Source: Whalleya microplaca (lineage: Eukaryota; Ascomycota; Sordariomycetes; Xylariales; Xylariaceae). From it: a DNA stretch of 64,000 nt. The position numbers and the translations under genes are program-made. The notes under the pieces were generated by a model, which searched no databases, had not been told where the DNA came from, and saw only the letters and a program-made list of their open reading frames with translations. Location of the stretch: assembly GCA_022497155.1 (NCBI GenBank), contig MU385724.1:496001-560000 (forward strand). Reading direction: 5' to 3'. Of this stretch, positions 38,401 to 49,172 are shown in pieces; within the stretch, counting starts at the first letter, position 1; each line of letters starts with the position of its first letter.

Positions 38401-38607
38401 ACGGACTTGGGGCCTCATGGTATAGGGGGTAGGGGCCCCCCGACTCCGCCAAAGACGAGTTATCTAGAATCCGACCGCGTCGGCTACGACGGGGCAAGGA
38501 AGCGGAGCGGTAGCGGCGGCAGCGGCAGCATCGCCTCGGGGCGATTCCTGAGGCATAGGATCAGCCGCGAGAGTCTCGAGAAGGCCCTGCCCGCCATCCC
38601 GCAATAA
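35483..38607 (+). CDS. MSS4: Phosphatidylinositol 4-phosphate 5-kinase (MSS4/Its3)
   Basis: Three exons, join(35483..36708,36798..37770,37843..38607), 987 aa. It makes PI(4,5)P2 at the plasma membrane, controlling actin, endocytosis and cell-wall integrity. The first 400 residues are low-complexity, with a YANQ triple repeat at about residues 31-43 and a NANA stretch. The catalytic domain runs from about 400 to 780: [32 protein letters not shown]-binding [38 protein letters not shown], and the activation-loop [13 protein letters not shown]. The tail is Ala/Glu- then Pro/Ser-rich. Intron 1 (GTATGC...CTAAC...ACAG) joins TFDI to [13 protein letters not shown]. The start ATG follows a long leader; an upstream in-frame frame exists but has no ATG. 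Confidence 0.94.
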
Positions 38608-39653
38608 TTTACTCAAGCAGTGTTCACGGTTCTTCGGTGTTCATCAATCAAACGGGCGTTTCATGTTCTTCTACTTCTTCTTTCTCTCTTGGCGCTATGG
38701 AGTTGGTTGTTACTACTACTACTACTATTACTACTGTCCGCATTTTAAATGACAACTCTCGAAAAAGCATCGCGGGAGGCAAGGGGCTAAACTCGTAATA
38801 TTCGAAGATTACAACACGGCAAAAGCAAAAAGCCAAGCCCCCTTAATGAGGATCGATCATCTAGACTGGCGTCGAACACACATTAGAAAGAAAAGAAAGG
38901 AAGACGGGATTCGAAAAAGCAACACAACCAACTAACAACTGAACTGAACTGAATAAATCTCTCTCTGGCTGGCTGCTTGTTGAATCGTGTGGTTGAGGAC
39001 AGGCAGGCGGGACGGAGCGGTTTGGCCACACAACAACTACGGAGGAGGAGCAGGAGGAGGTGAAGGGGGCGCGGTTTGTGTTTCTATTTAGCCCAGCGGC
39101 CGCGAAAAAAACAAAACTTGTCTCTGTGTGTGTGTTTGAAATTGCGAGGGGGAGGGGAGTCCAAAGAACGGCTTATTAGTCTTTAGTTTTTTAGTACGTT
39201 TAGCATACGTACATCTGTTGGTGGTAGTGTGTGATGGATGGATGGATGGTTGTTTTTTGAGACACACCACTACTACTTTACTTACTCTCGAGAGCATTAG
39301 GGGGGTAGGGGAGCATTTCTTCTCCAGCCTGTTTTGTTTGTCTGCTTTTTTCTGGTTTTCTAATTCTCGTCTCGTCTCGTTTTGTTGTTGAAAGCTTTTC
39401 CTTTGTTATTAAGAAGAACCGATTCGTTCCGTCTATTCTGGGGTTGTTGTTTTTTGCTTTTTTTGTAACTGAAAGAAAGACATGATACCACCTCCCATAT
39501 TTGCATATTATTATAAAAACAACATGCATGAATTTGACGAGTACCTTTTTCTCGAGTACCTCGGATACCTTGGGCCTCGAATCGAATCGGAATTGCTCTT
39601 TTCTCGCGCTCTCTCACCGATCAATGTCTCCTTTCTTAAGTTAAGATTCTCTT

Positions 39654-39687
<34 letters not shown>

Positions 39688-39970
39688 CGCTCCCGCTCCC
39701 CCCGCCGCCCTCCCTCCTCCCCAATCCGTCATAATCAATCAACCAAATCAGATCAGATCAGATCAGGCTTAGGATAGAAATCACATGTCTTCGAGAGAAA
39801 GATAGAGAGAAAGAAAGGAAGAAATCAAACGGCATACTACTACTATACTTGCTACCTTTGGAATCGATGTCGTTGGTGATGTCGACGTGTCTCGTACGTA
39901 CTGCGTTGTGTGAGTGTGTGATGTCTTCTAGAGACGGGCTTGCGGGTGAGTGGGTGAGCGTGATCTTGGT

Positions 39971-40034
<64 letters not shown>

Positions 40035-40041
40035 GGTGGTG

Positions 40042-40074
<33 letters not shown>

Positions 40075-42016
40075 TTGGCGGTGCTTGATGACTATCTCTT
40101 GCCTGCATACTATAAGGCTGTTTGTTGGTTTGTATGCCTTTCTAACTCATCATTGTGGATCGGCGTTGCTGCGAGCATTAGGGCGGCTATCTGGATGCTA
40201 CCTGAACAGCTTGCTTGCCTTGACTGGTTGGGGCCTTGTCTACCTGACTGCTATCCGAGGTGATGAGATCAAGGATATCAAAAATGAGTAGCAGTAGAAA
40301 TAATATCTTCTAGGTCCACTAGAACGCCTCCAACTACCTGCCCCTATTTTAGGCTGGGTCTCTAGTTATACATAGAACATCTGCGCTACGCGCCCACATC
40401 TTCGGGCCTTTAGGTGGAGGCAATCAAGCCATAGGCATCGTAGCTATTTGCAATGCATATATAATACTGATTAACTACTATTCTCTTGCAATCTGTAGCT
40501 GTTTGTCCCCAATAGATCCCTTACGCTGGTATGAGGCTGATGCTAGGTACCACGCTTCGAGCCGCGCTTCTCTACAGCCTATGGGGGAAGGCAGTGTGAT
40601 CGTACCCCGAGGGTGCGCCAATACTAGCCACTATGTGAACATCCACAAATATACGCCAGAACCTAGTCTCATAGATAATATACCGATACAGGATCCTGGA
40701 AACTCTTAGAGTCGGGACATGCTGGGCTCTATGTAGGTACATAGGCTGATAAGTGTGGCTGGTCAACGCCCCGTATATGTGGCTTAGCCACACCTATAAG
40801 CAGGGCATCGCCCTTTGTGCAGACTCTATTTAGTGATGATACTCCCGTAACATGCTACTTATAATGTGTGCGATAATAAGTAGTTATTCGGATTCTGCCA
40901 TGATAGCTTATAGGTTTAACTGAGAATTGAATAGTTGCTAGGTTTAAGTGATCTCCTTTACAGCACCCCTGAAGATTCCCCTTGAGCAAAAGACTCTAGG
41001 AACAACTATTCCGCTGAGCTCCATTTGCTTAGAAGTACTATATGAATAGCACTATACCTACTACCCCTATCTCGATGCCGAGTGGTAACTAGTGTGATAC
41101 TCCTAGCCTGCATTTACTTTATCACAACGCACAATATACCATGGTCTCCTTGGACTCTCAGTTTGATATAGCATCTTATATGGACTTGTAATTGGCCTTG
41201 CAGTCATCATGTTTCGTTTGCACTTTCGGCAAAGCGACGTCTTGATTGCATATATACTAACATATTGTGTATGTGCTGTGTGATCGCTCACAGTCTATGC
41301 GGGAATGGTGGCGATGATGGACTGGTGAAGCTTAGCGTTGCGGTAAGTATAAATACCGTTCTCGCTCCGACAAGGCAGCATTCCCACCAAGTCAAGTGAT
41401 TACTTGATCTGATATGAATTAATTGTGATGCCAGGACTTGATTATCTGAAGTACAGGCTGGTTTTCCACTTGATAAGTTTCAAGCGTTTGAGGGTTGATT
41501 GTATATGATCTGCAAAAATATATCGAAATATTTCCGGTGGTTAATTTTTACTTGCCTGATGCCCTTTTTTGCTACCTTTGATAGGAATTTAAAACTCATC
41601 GTATCTGTAAGCCTCTTGTCCTAGTTTGCTACACATGTTTTAGGCAGGCTTAGGTTGGTTTAAGGGCTAGGGGGTAAATTCGGGAACAACCTAGAGGAGT
41701 ATTAATTAAGCCAAGATGTAAATAGCCTCATGTTAGTTATAAAATTAAGTTATTTGGTTTAACTTGATTGGACTTGCTAGGATCACTGCGATGAAGAGGG
41801 TCAATATGTCATTTCGGCACCCTACACACCAATACTTGGCCACACTTGGCATCAGATCTTTGTGTCAAATACTCTGGTATATTCGCAAAGGAGACAAAGC
41901 TTGCCATATCTACCAAGTATCTTCCCGTCGTGTCCACTGCCCCAAGTCTCAAGTTCACTAGCCTGGTTCTTCTTTGTAGGCAGGATAGTAAAAAGGCTAT
42001 ACTCGACTCAGGCCCA
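38608..42016. other. Repeat-rich intergenic interval
   Basis: No supported gene. It contains (ACT)n at about 38714-38734, a TGC/GCT run at about 39656-39684, C-rich CCCGCTCCC repeats after it, a poly-G tract (listed separately), and AT-rich DNA from 40.3 kb on. Several open frames over the poly-G are artefacts of homopolymer translation. Confidence 0.45.
39982..40070 (+). repeat. Poly-G tract of about 89 nt
   Basis: 52 consecutive G (39982-40033), then TGGTGGT, then 30 G (40041-40070), preceded by a T run. It is the longest homopolymer in the window. It could form multiple G-quadruplexes or mark a difficult assembly join. Confidence 0.85.
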
Positions 42017-42673
42017 TCAATCTTCTTCTTTGTGATATGTACGCCTCATCGCCTCAATCATCCAATCAGACCGGTGAGTCCATGATCTCCATTCACGAAT
42101 GACAAGGATGAGCTCCTCGGTGTCTTCGTCCGTCTGAACATCCATTCCAGTGCCCTTGAGTGTGTGTTGCCGTTTAGCAGCTTTGTATGCATTCAGGTAC
42201 GCCTGCACAAGCATCTCCAGGTACTTGGCGCCGTCGGCCACCTCCTCAGCCAGCTCCATTTTTTCGTACACACGCTCAAATAGCTCGTGTGGCTCGGGGA
42301 TGCGTTCCTCTTTACTGTCGAAGTAAAGGTGGACTTCGAGGCCGATTTTGAAGATGTTTGTGACACCTTTAGATACGTCGGCGCGACTTGTCTCTGCGTC
42401 GGGCTTCCGTCCGTGGATCAGGATCTTCAAGGCTTCGTGGGTTTCAGATTTTATGGTTTTTTCCCCGAAGTCGAATGCTTCGCACTGGACGAATACATCA
42501 TTGTAGTTGGGTCCAGCGCCCTCGCCTACGGTTGATAACCACCTCTCGACGTTCCCCCGGGCCGACATGAATGAGACCGACGGGAATGGGGCCGTTATGC
42601 CCGGGGCCGGCCTGAACGGGACCGGCCTGAACGGGGCCGACACGAACGGGGCCGATATGATAGGGCGCGACAT
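42017..42673 (-). CDS. Hypothetical protein with N-terminal pentapeptide repeats
   Basis: Up to 218 aa in one exon. The first 30 residues are five-residue repeats (SAPFV, SAPFR, PVPFR, PAPGI, TAPFP) encoded by a 15-bp DNA repeat. From about residue 35 the sequence is balanced and looks folded: DVFVQCEAFDFG, a SETHEALKILIHG segment and a long amphipathic helix region (ELFERVYEKMELAEEVADGAKYLEMLVQAYLNAYKAAKR). It ends in a Trp-rich REWRSWTHRSDWM motif. The DVFVQC...KILIHG arrangement faintly recalls fungal BTB/POZ proteins, but I cannot support that. A start at the internal Met (MSARGNVERW) would omit the repeats. Confidence 0.5.
   Translation of the reverse strand: MSRPIISAPFVSAPFRPVPFRPAPGITAPFPSVSFMSARGNVERWLSTVGEGAGPNYNDVFVQCEAFDFGEKTIKSETHEALKILIHGRKPDAETSRADVSKGVTNIFKIGLEVHLYFDSKEERIPEPHELFERVYEKMELAEEVADGAKYLEMLVQAYLNAYKAAKRQHTLKGTGMDVQTDEDTEELILVIREWRSWTHRSDWMIEAMRRTYHKEED
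42560..42665. repeat. 15-bp tandem repeat (AACGGGGCCGACACG-like)
   Basis: About six units of a GC-rich 15-mer, each keeping a GGGRCCG core, lie at the 5' end of the 218-aa open frame. The period divides by three and yields the pentapeptide repeats. The tract is much more GC-rich than its surroundings. Confidence 0.6.
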
Positions 42674-45600
42674 GATTAGTCTTGTATGTGCGCAAGGGTG
42701 TACCAGTAAAGTTTCGGTTGACAGGCGAACGTCAACTTGTTCCGGGTTGCTTGCGATGAAATAGTTATGTGAAATGATTCTGCCTTTGCAGATTAAGACA
42801 TTGATAGAAGGGAAGAGCAGGGTCTGAGAAATAAATGCATAATTTTTCTATAGGCCAGTGCACGTCGCTATTTGACTGGTAGCAATCAAAGAAGCATGCT
42901 GGGTGACTCATGTCTGAATATCAAATGAGGATAGAAGTATACAATAGGGACAATAGTGAGTGCCAACAAACATTTGCCAAAGAGTGTGGTAGTCACCAAG
43001 TATGTCAGTAACCCAAGTACCTGGCAGCCATTCAAACCTTCCAAGCTATATCGATACGGAAAAGCTCAATCCTTTATGCCTATTGTAACCATGTAATTAA
43101 ATGCTGTAAAAACAACCCTCCATAACCATTGTACTCTGTCACAATGGTTGTCAAATTCCACTTTACCCTTCCTGGCCGCTTTCTCAATTATCAATATTCT
43201 TCAACCTCTTCATCACTGGCTGAACCTCCCCGTGGTTGCTTCATAATGTTTCTCCCTTCCTTCCTTTGTATCCCCGAGGTAATACGCTTGTAATATGCTT
43301 GAAATTCCTAAATGGCTCTGTGAAGTAGACAGCTTTAAAGAGGATACCGGAAAACTTCCGTCGAGTAACCCCTTCAGAAATACACATATTATGTTCCTGG
43401 TGATATTTATTGCTGTTGTTGGAGTAACTGCTCCAAGCGGCCGATGACTCAACGACGTCGGCATCTAGGAGCTTTCAAGGTGAATTTTATGGTTCCATTC
43501 ATCGATAACTCTCTGCAGAACGTATTTTGTAGTGGGATTTGACTCCCAATCTCGTGGCCTTGAAGTTTAAGAGCTCGCTCCCTCGATTTGGCGTAGAAAA
43601 AACGATACAGGAGAGATATTTATGAGCGCTTGATTCTTCCGAGGTATTTGGGATCAAACTACACCAAACTGCAGCATTTGGAGTCGGTATTAATTATTGT
43701 ATCTAGAACATGACTGGAGCATCTACTATCTAAATGAATCCGACGAGAGAAGATACTTGCTACCCAAGCTGCAATTAATGGGTAGGAATTTAAGTAATGA
43801 CTGTGGACGTTGCTTGCCTTCTTGCTAAGATGATGCAATTTATAAAAGATCCCAGATTCCGCCTTGTATCTCAATAAATGACGCATGCTTAATACAGTTC
43901 TTTCTGTTTCCAAGGAGGACGACACTATAAGCAGTAATCGGTACCTCGATTCGTAGAAAATTTGTATTGTAGGATAAGTATCGAAGACTTGTAGTCTAAA
44001 AGCTATCTGGATCTACTGAAGCTAAAGGGGACATCACAGTTACAGTGTGTGCAATTATCATTCAGGTACTGCCGTGCTCACTTTAATTAACTTAAGTAGA
44101 ATTGTGTAAAAGTCTAAGAGGACGGGGCGGTGCTTGATAAGAAACTGTGTTCCGTTGGAAGAATCCATTATGAAAAAAGGTATGTAATAATGAATAGGCA
44201 ATGTTGACCATGCTCTAACGAAAAAGTAATCGGGAAATCAGCTGCAACTAAGACTGCTTGTGTATATACTAGGATATAAGGCCGGCATTGGTCCATGACC
44301 TGAGATAGCTTTGAAGGTTGAAGTATTATTAAGGTTAGGTCGTCCTTGTTTTATGTTGGATAGTTTTTATGGAGCATTTACTATACTCAATTGAAATCGA
44401 CATTTGCAACAAAGTCCTTCGTAGCTTCTAGTATCGACAAGTATTTCCGGATGTCCTTGAAGTTCATGATTCCGCCAGACCTGCCTCGATAGTCATTATA
44501 TCGTGCTTCCAGATTCTGGCATCGCAGGGTGTTTGGAGTCCAATGTGTCAGCCTCAAATAACTGTATGGTCTGGCCTTGGGGCCGCATGAGCAAACGTAC
44601 TGCCGCAACCTATATCTCTGTTAAAACCTCCAAATCAATCAGAGTGAAGCGAGGCCTTGGATGACGGATTACAGGGATATGTGGCTGATAATCCAGGTGG
44701 CTGGGACGCCCCGAAAGCTATGGCTTATATATAGGAGGTTCTTCCTCCTCAGACTCTAGTGCTGATACTTCTCTAATAATAACTACTATACTACTCATAG
44801 CCTGCCTCTATTTTATCATTGGAGGTCGTCGATGTGGCGGTAAAGTTTCAAGGGACCGATTTCATATCGACCCTCGTGACCCCCTATTCCAGACGAGCCT
44901 TTCGCATCCGCTTCGGTGTGCCCAATAAGCTATGAACAGATCAAAATTTCTATACTGGAGCTGTATAGTAACATGCCTTATGAAACGGATATGTGTCTGA
45001 ATACAAGCTTCTCAATAGACACCTTCTTCACGGTCATGGCGGCCTCGCGTTATGCCATTCCCAACCATACTCTAGCGGAGCTTGACTAAACTTAATTAGC
45101 TAGAGACATAATTCTCTTCTACCTACTAGGGAATCTTGAGGACATAACAAGTAGAAAGATCTTAAGGAGTTCTATGGCCTGTGAATACTAGAGCTGAGTT
45201 GTCTACTTGACAAAGGCTAGTGTTGAGCGAAATCAGGATAGAAAGCTTCCTCTGAGTGTCAAGACACGCCCTATAGGACTGATACAGGTCAACATATGGC
45301 TACAGTCTGTATATATAAAAGGGCTCTGCCCTTCCTATAACGTCACCTTGCACTAATTAAGACCTTATGCTCCTTATTACTTTGTCATGCACAACCAAAG
45401 TAGCCGCAGTCGTCGAAGATGGGGACCATCTTGTCGGCAATATTATAAATCCGAAAATGTAAAATGCTGTTTTTGATTAGTGAGCCGTCCCGATGGGTTG
45501 GTGATCCGATGATAGGATAGGAGGACAAGCACGTGAGGGACCTGAAATGTTCGCCTACCTACCTAAGGGATGAGGTACACCAGAGGACTTATGTCGCATG

Positions 45601-45990
45601 TAGTACAAATGACGTGGACAGGAAAGTAGAAAATTTGTGGATAGCAATAAAACAGTGAAAGCCAATTCGTCCCAAAAATTATTTTTGACAAACATATGGT
45701 CATACAGGACTTTGTGAGCCTCCGTAGTTCAGTCATTGCCTAGGCAGCCACACACAGCCACCTATGACTACACCTGGCGGTTAATGGATGTATCCTATTC
45801 AACATCCTGCACAGATCTGCATACTTTACTGAATTCCTACTTATATTAAACCTCACTGTTTCCTGAGAACACTCACGCTGTTCTCGGCTCTTTACCCAGG
45901 CGGCAACATTCGGCACTTGCCATATCCAATTCCAGCTAAGCTGTAGATTATCTCGGTACAGGCTGGATTCCTAACGCCCCTCTCCACAAC
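42674..45990. other. AT-rich gene-poor interval
   Basis: About 3.3 kb with no supported gene. Frequent stop codons in every frame and AT-rich composition suggest mutated repeat DNA. Dispersed repeat family A copy 3 lies near 45290-45385. A stretch near 43520-43600 (minus strand) has tRNA-like blocks but does not fold into a tRNA. The final 300 bases are the promoter of the 2EXR gene. Confidence 0.4.
45290..45385 (-). repeat. Dispersed repeat family A, copy 3
   Basis: The reverse complement reads AATAAGGAGCATAA, TTAGTGCAAGGTGACGTTAT, AGGAAGGGCAGAGCCC and a TATATATACAG core, matching copies 1 and 2 in order. Confidence 0.5.
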
Positions 45991-46947
45991 ATGGCAGCGC
46001 AGGATCACGTTTTCCACCTCTTCCCAAGACTGCCTGCCGAGCTGCGCCTCATAGTATGGCGAGAGTGTCTGCCGCACCGCGTCGTTGAGCTCGAGCGCCC
46101 ACTCAGTCAAATTGTCTTCTTCAAGCAACCTAAGCACTGTACGGTCGAAGCGACGACAAACCAGAACAGCTGCCAGCCCGTCATCAGCCGCGTTTGTCGC
46201 GAGTCTCGCGCTGTTGCCTTTGAAACGGGCGGAGGCCTATGGGCCCATTACCCTGACGAGGACAACAATCACTGGGAACACTATTTCGCCATGCGCGACC
46301 CCTGGTTTGATACTGCGCGCGACGTTGTCCACATGCACTATGAGGAGGCTTATGATGTCGACTTTGGCCACCCTAACTCGGGTGACCCAGTACGTCATGT
46401 AGTGTGGGCGGCCGCGCAGACAAAGTCTGGACAGGCCTCTTTCAATCTAGATTTCCTCTCGCCTGGCTATATGTACAATCAGTCGCAGCTTGCCGACCTT
46501 CTTCGCCTGCGTTCGAGCTGGTTGGTGGTTGTTCACATAGTGGTCGTGCACATGGACCTTGAAGCAGCCGCGACATCTGGATTATTCGGCCTTTTATGCG
46601 ATGCACGCGTGCAAATCATCGACTTACGTGATAAGCGGAGAGTCGATGCCTTTTATGACCTAGCACTGAAAAACAAGAGGACGACCGACCCGGCTGGCCA
46701 GCCACTCGACAGGGCCTCACTGGCGTCAGGTATAACCAGGTTGGAAGATGCAGTTACAGATATTTATAAAGAGAAGCCGGCACCAGCAATGCATGCAGCT
46801 GTCATGTTTAGACTTTGCACTCAGAGATGCGACCAGGAAGATCAACGGGGCTCTCACTTGGCTGGGGCTGTACGAGGTCGTGGAGGGCATGGACAGAGGG
46901 GCAGAGGCATGAACAGAGGACGTGGGGCGCTGAGGGTAGGATCATAA
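45991..46947 (+). CDS. 2EXR domain protein with RGG-like tail
   Basis: 318 aa in one exon. The N-terminus (FHLFPRLPAELRLIVWRECLPHRVVEL) is the hallmark of the 2EXR domain, an F-box-like module expanded in filamentous ascomycetes and of unknown biochemical function. PVISRVCRESRAVAFE, also typical, follows at about residues 62-78. The last 40 residues are Gly/Arg-rich (GRGGHGQRGRGMNRGRG), resembling an RNA-binding RGG tail, which is not usual for this family. The ATG follows a CACAAC context and is the first in frame. Confidence 0.85.
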   Translation: MAAQDHVFHLFPRLPAELRLIVWRECLPHRVVELERPLSQIVFFKQPKHCTVEATTNQNSCQPVISRVCRESRAVAFETGGGLWAHYPDEDNNHWEHYFAMRDPWFDTARDVVHMHYEEAYDVDFGHPNSGDPVRHVVWAAAQTKSGQASFNLDFLSPGYMYNQSQLADLLRLRSSWLVVVHIVVVHMDLEAAATSGLFGLLCDARVQIIDLRDKRRVDAFYDLALKNKRTTDPAGQPLDRASLASGITRLEDAVTDIYKEKPAPAMHAAVMFRLCTQRCDQEDQRGSHLAGAVRGRGGHGQRGRGMNRGRGALRVGS

Positions 46948-47104
46948 TCATCACAATCATGTTCCAATTGTGCATTAGCTAGTGTATAGTACAATGAACT
47001 GAAGTACTAAATCGTCTAACCTATTAACTAATGACTCCATAAAGACCTCCTGTCACAACTATATATATATATAAGAGGATGTGCCAGCCGCAGAATGATT
47101 TACA

Positions 47105-48104
47105 TTAGCAGGTTGAATCACCCAGTAGACGATTTTCAAAGCTCTGCGCCGCCTGAATGGCGGCGGCATGTGCTGCGTCCGTCTTACTTAGTGTGCCAAA
47201 ATTGGCAACGTAAGATATGATAGCATTCTGCAGCTGGCCACTCATGCCCGAGTGAACGTTGATCGTTTTCTGTACGTCGATCTCTTCCCATGTGGATAGG
47301 TCTGGTGCCGTATGGGATCTCGTTTCTACGGTCTATCCGGGAAGCATTCCAATTCAAGTCAGTAAATATGTCTGAATTGAATCCAAACAAATCCAGTTCT
47401 GAAGAGATAGCTACGTATATCACAGTGTAGAAAGGTGGAAACAACTTACCCACGTAATCCCGGCATTGGAGAGTTGCTTGTTTATACCCAGGATAAGTTT
47501 GTCAGCCTGGTCGGCCTTACGTGCTTCGTGTATCGATACCATAGCCCGCCGGATGCTGTCAAGTTCATTATCGATGCCTTGGTCTTGCAGGTGTTGGCGG
47601 CATTGCTGGATGTTGTCGACGAGTTTTCCGAATATGTCGCTGAAATTGGTCCAGCTAGTTTTTTGGTATGCGCTAGGGAACACTTTAGACGGGTCGACCG
47701 TGTTCCTATACCCGTTCTTGTCGAGCTCGCTGGCTGTGGTAAAGACGTCCGGCTCCAGGTTAGTGCCGACTGTAGTACTCCCTGTCCAGGCAGAGGTTGT
47801 CTGTCCGGTCATCTGTATATACCTTACGAATTCGTCGAAAAAGCAGCTCTTGCCTGGGGCGCTGCCAATGCAATTCGGCGCGATGACAGTATTTCCAGAT
47901 CCAAAGGCAATGACATCCAGACGATAGGCATACCAAAGAAGCATAGTCTGTGAAAGTTACATTAGTCGCCGTTCATTGACGGAAAATCATGGGGATTTCC
48001 AACTTGCTTTCGGGAACACTTGCCTGGTATGGTCCAGCTAAGGCATTACCTAACACGTAAGGTACGAAGAGTAATAAGCCAACGCATGTCACGAAGAACT
48101 TCAT
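47105..48104 (-). CDS. Secreted protein of the chitinase-associated type (unknown function)
   Basis: Three exons, complement(join(47105..47332,47450..47947,48024..48104)), 268 aa. Exon 1 encodes only a signal peptide (MKFFVTCVGLLLFVPYVLGNALA) and the first mature residues. Intron 1 has a GC donor (CAG|GCAAGT) and CACAG acceptor; it is the only combination that keeps phase. The mature protein includes DVIAFGSGNTVIAPNC, CFFDEFVRYI and a helical middle (LDSIRRAMVSIHEARKADQADKLILGINKQL), then a TWEEIDVQKTI segment. It resembles secreted proteins often found beside LysM/class V chitinase genes in fungi. It is divergent from the GH18-less chitinase relative at 49173, which fits that pairing. Function is unknown. 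Confidence 0.75.
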
Positions 48105-49172
48105 GATTAAGGTAATGAAATAGTGGTACTCTGTCGAAAATATATTCAGCTCTGTTGGATACTAAAGGATATCGATACCAGACTAAACGATAACGAGGAC
48201 TGGAGAATAGATCAATGAGAAACATGAAAATAGCAGCGGGCAGACTCAAGAGAAATATAGAAAGTACCACTATATGACGTGTAAGCGAAGCTACATATGC
48301 ATCAAGATAACTCATCGTGATCATGCCTGGAACCGCTGCCATGGGAGGGCAGGCGACTTGCGAGGGCCAAGGTCTGGTCGACAACGGGGTAGCTCAGGGT
48401 CCCAGGGACTCAGTCGCGCAAGGAGAAAACGAGGTTTGCCTTCTGAGCAAACATCATTGCTAAAGATCGTTTGAATCAGTATCGCAGTCACTAGCGCCTG
48501 CGCGCTTATTATCTTCATCTTTTCAAAATTCCGTGTCACGTCGTAATTTGACCCGAAGCGGCGCGTATACTAGTAGTGTTTGCTGTCGTATCTCATTGCA
48601 ATTTAAGCATGTCAAGTGTGACAAATGAACGACTGAGGGCATCGTATAGACGCTCGCCAGGAGCGGACCGAGTTTAGGACCCTCTATAGGATCCATCTTT
48701 TTTTATTATCTTTTTAATGAAGATATTCAGACCAAAATGAGTATGATTGAACCTTGTGGTAAGACATATTAATTTGTGAGAAGTATACCTTATTAATTAG
48801 CTTCTCGCTACACATTTCTACAACCAGATGATATGATCCTTCCCTTTAATACATTAGACTAGCAAACATGACGGAAATGAAGCCGAAGAGATGACGAGGT
48901 ATAGAATACGCAAGTATAATCATTGAAGCTTGAGAAGAAGCAGGGACTAGCCATGAACCGTGGTCTAATATCTAACTGAGGCACTGTTCCGTCTTCCTTC
49001 TTCCCCTCTCGCTCGGTGGGGTTGGGCGACGTATCGTCTTCAAGATATAACTAAACCCCTCCTGCTTTTTTATATCACACGTACATTTACAGACACATTT
49101 TCATGATCGATAGGCCAACTCGATTTGAACTTTTCTCTTCTCATATTTCTTCTCTTCTCAGCGCCCGCCACC
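48105..49172. other. Divergent promoter of the secreted pair
   Basis: About 1.07 kb shared upstream DNA between the secreted protein and the LysM/chitinase-like gene. Just before the downstream ATG, codons 49125-49172 read NFSLLIFLLFSAPAT in frame, an apparent signal-peptide core, but there is no ATG between it and the preceding in-frame stop. Confidence 0.5.

Noticed and set aside
39758..40291. Poly-proline and poly-glycine open frames over the G tract
   Set aside because: They are translations of a homopolymer with no coding context on either side.
43515..43605. tRNA-like sequence on the minus strand (TGGGA...TCCCA arm)
   Set aside because: The arm has the wrong loop size, the anticodon stem pairs only about three bases and no acceptor stem forms. 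It may be a decayed fragment, but not enough remains to call.
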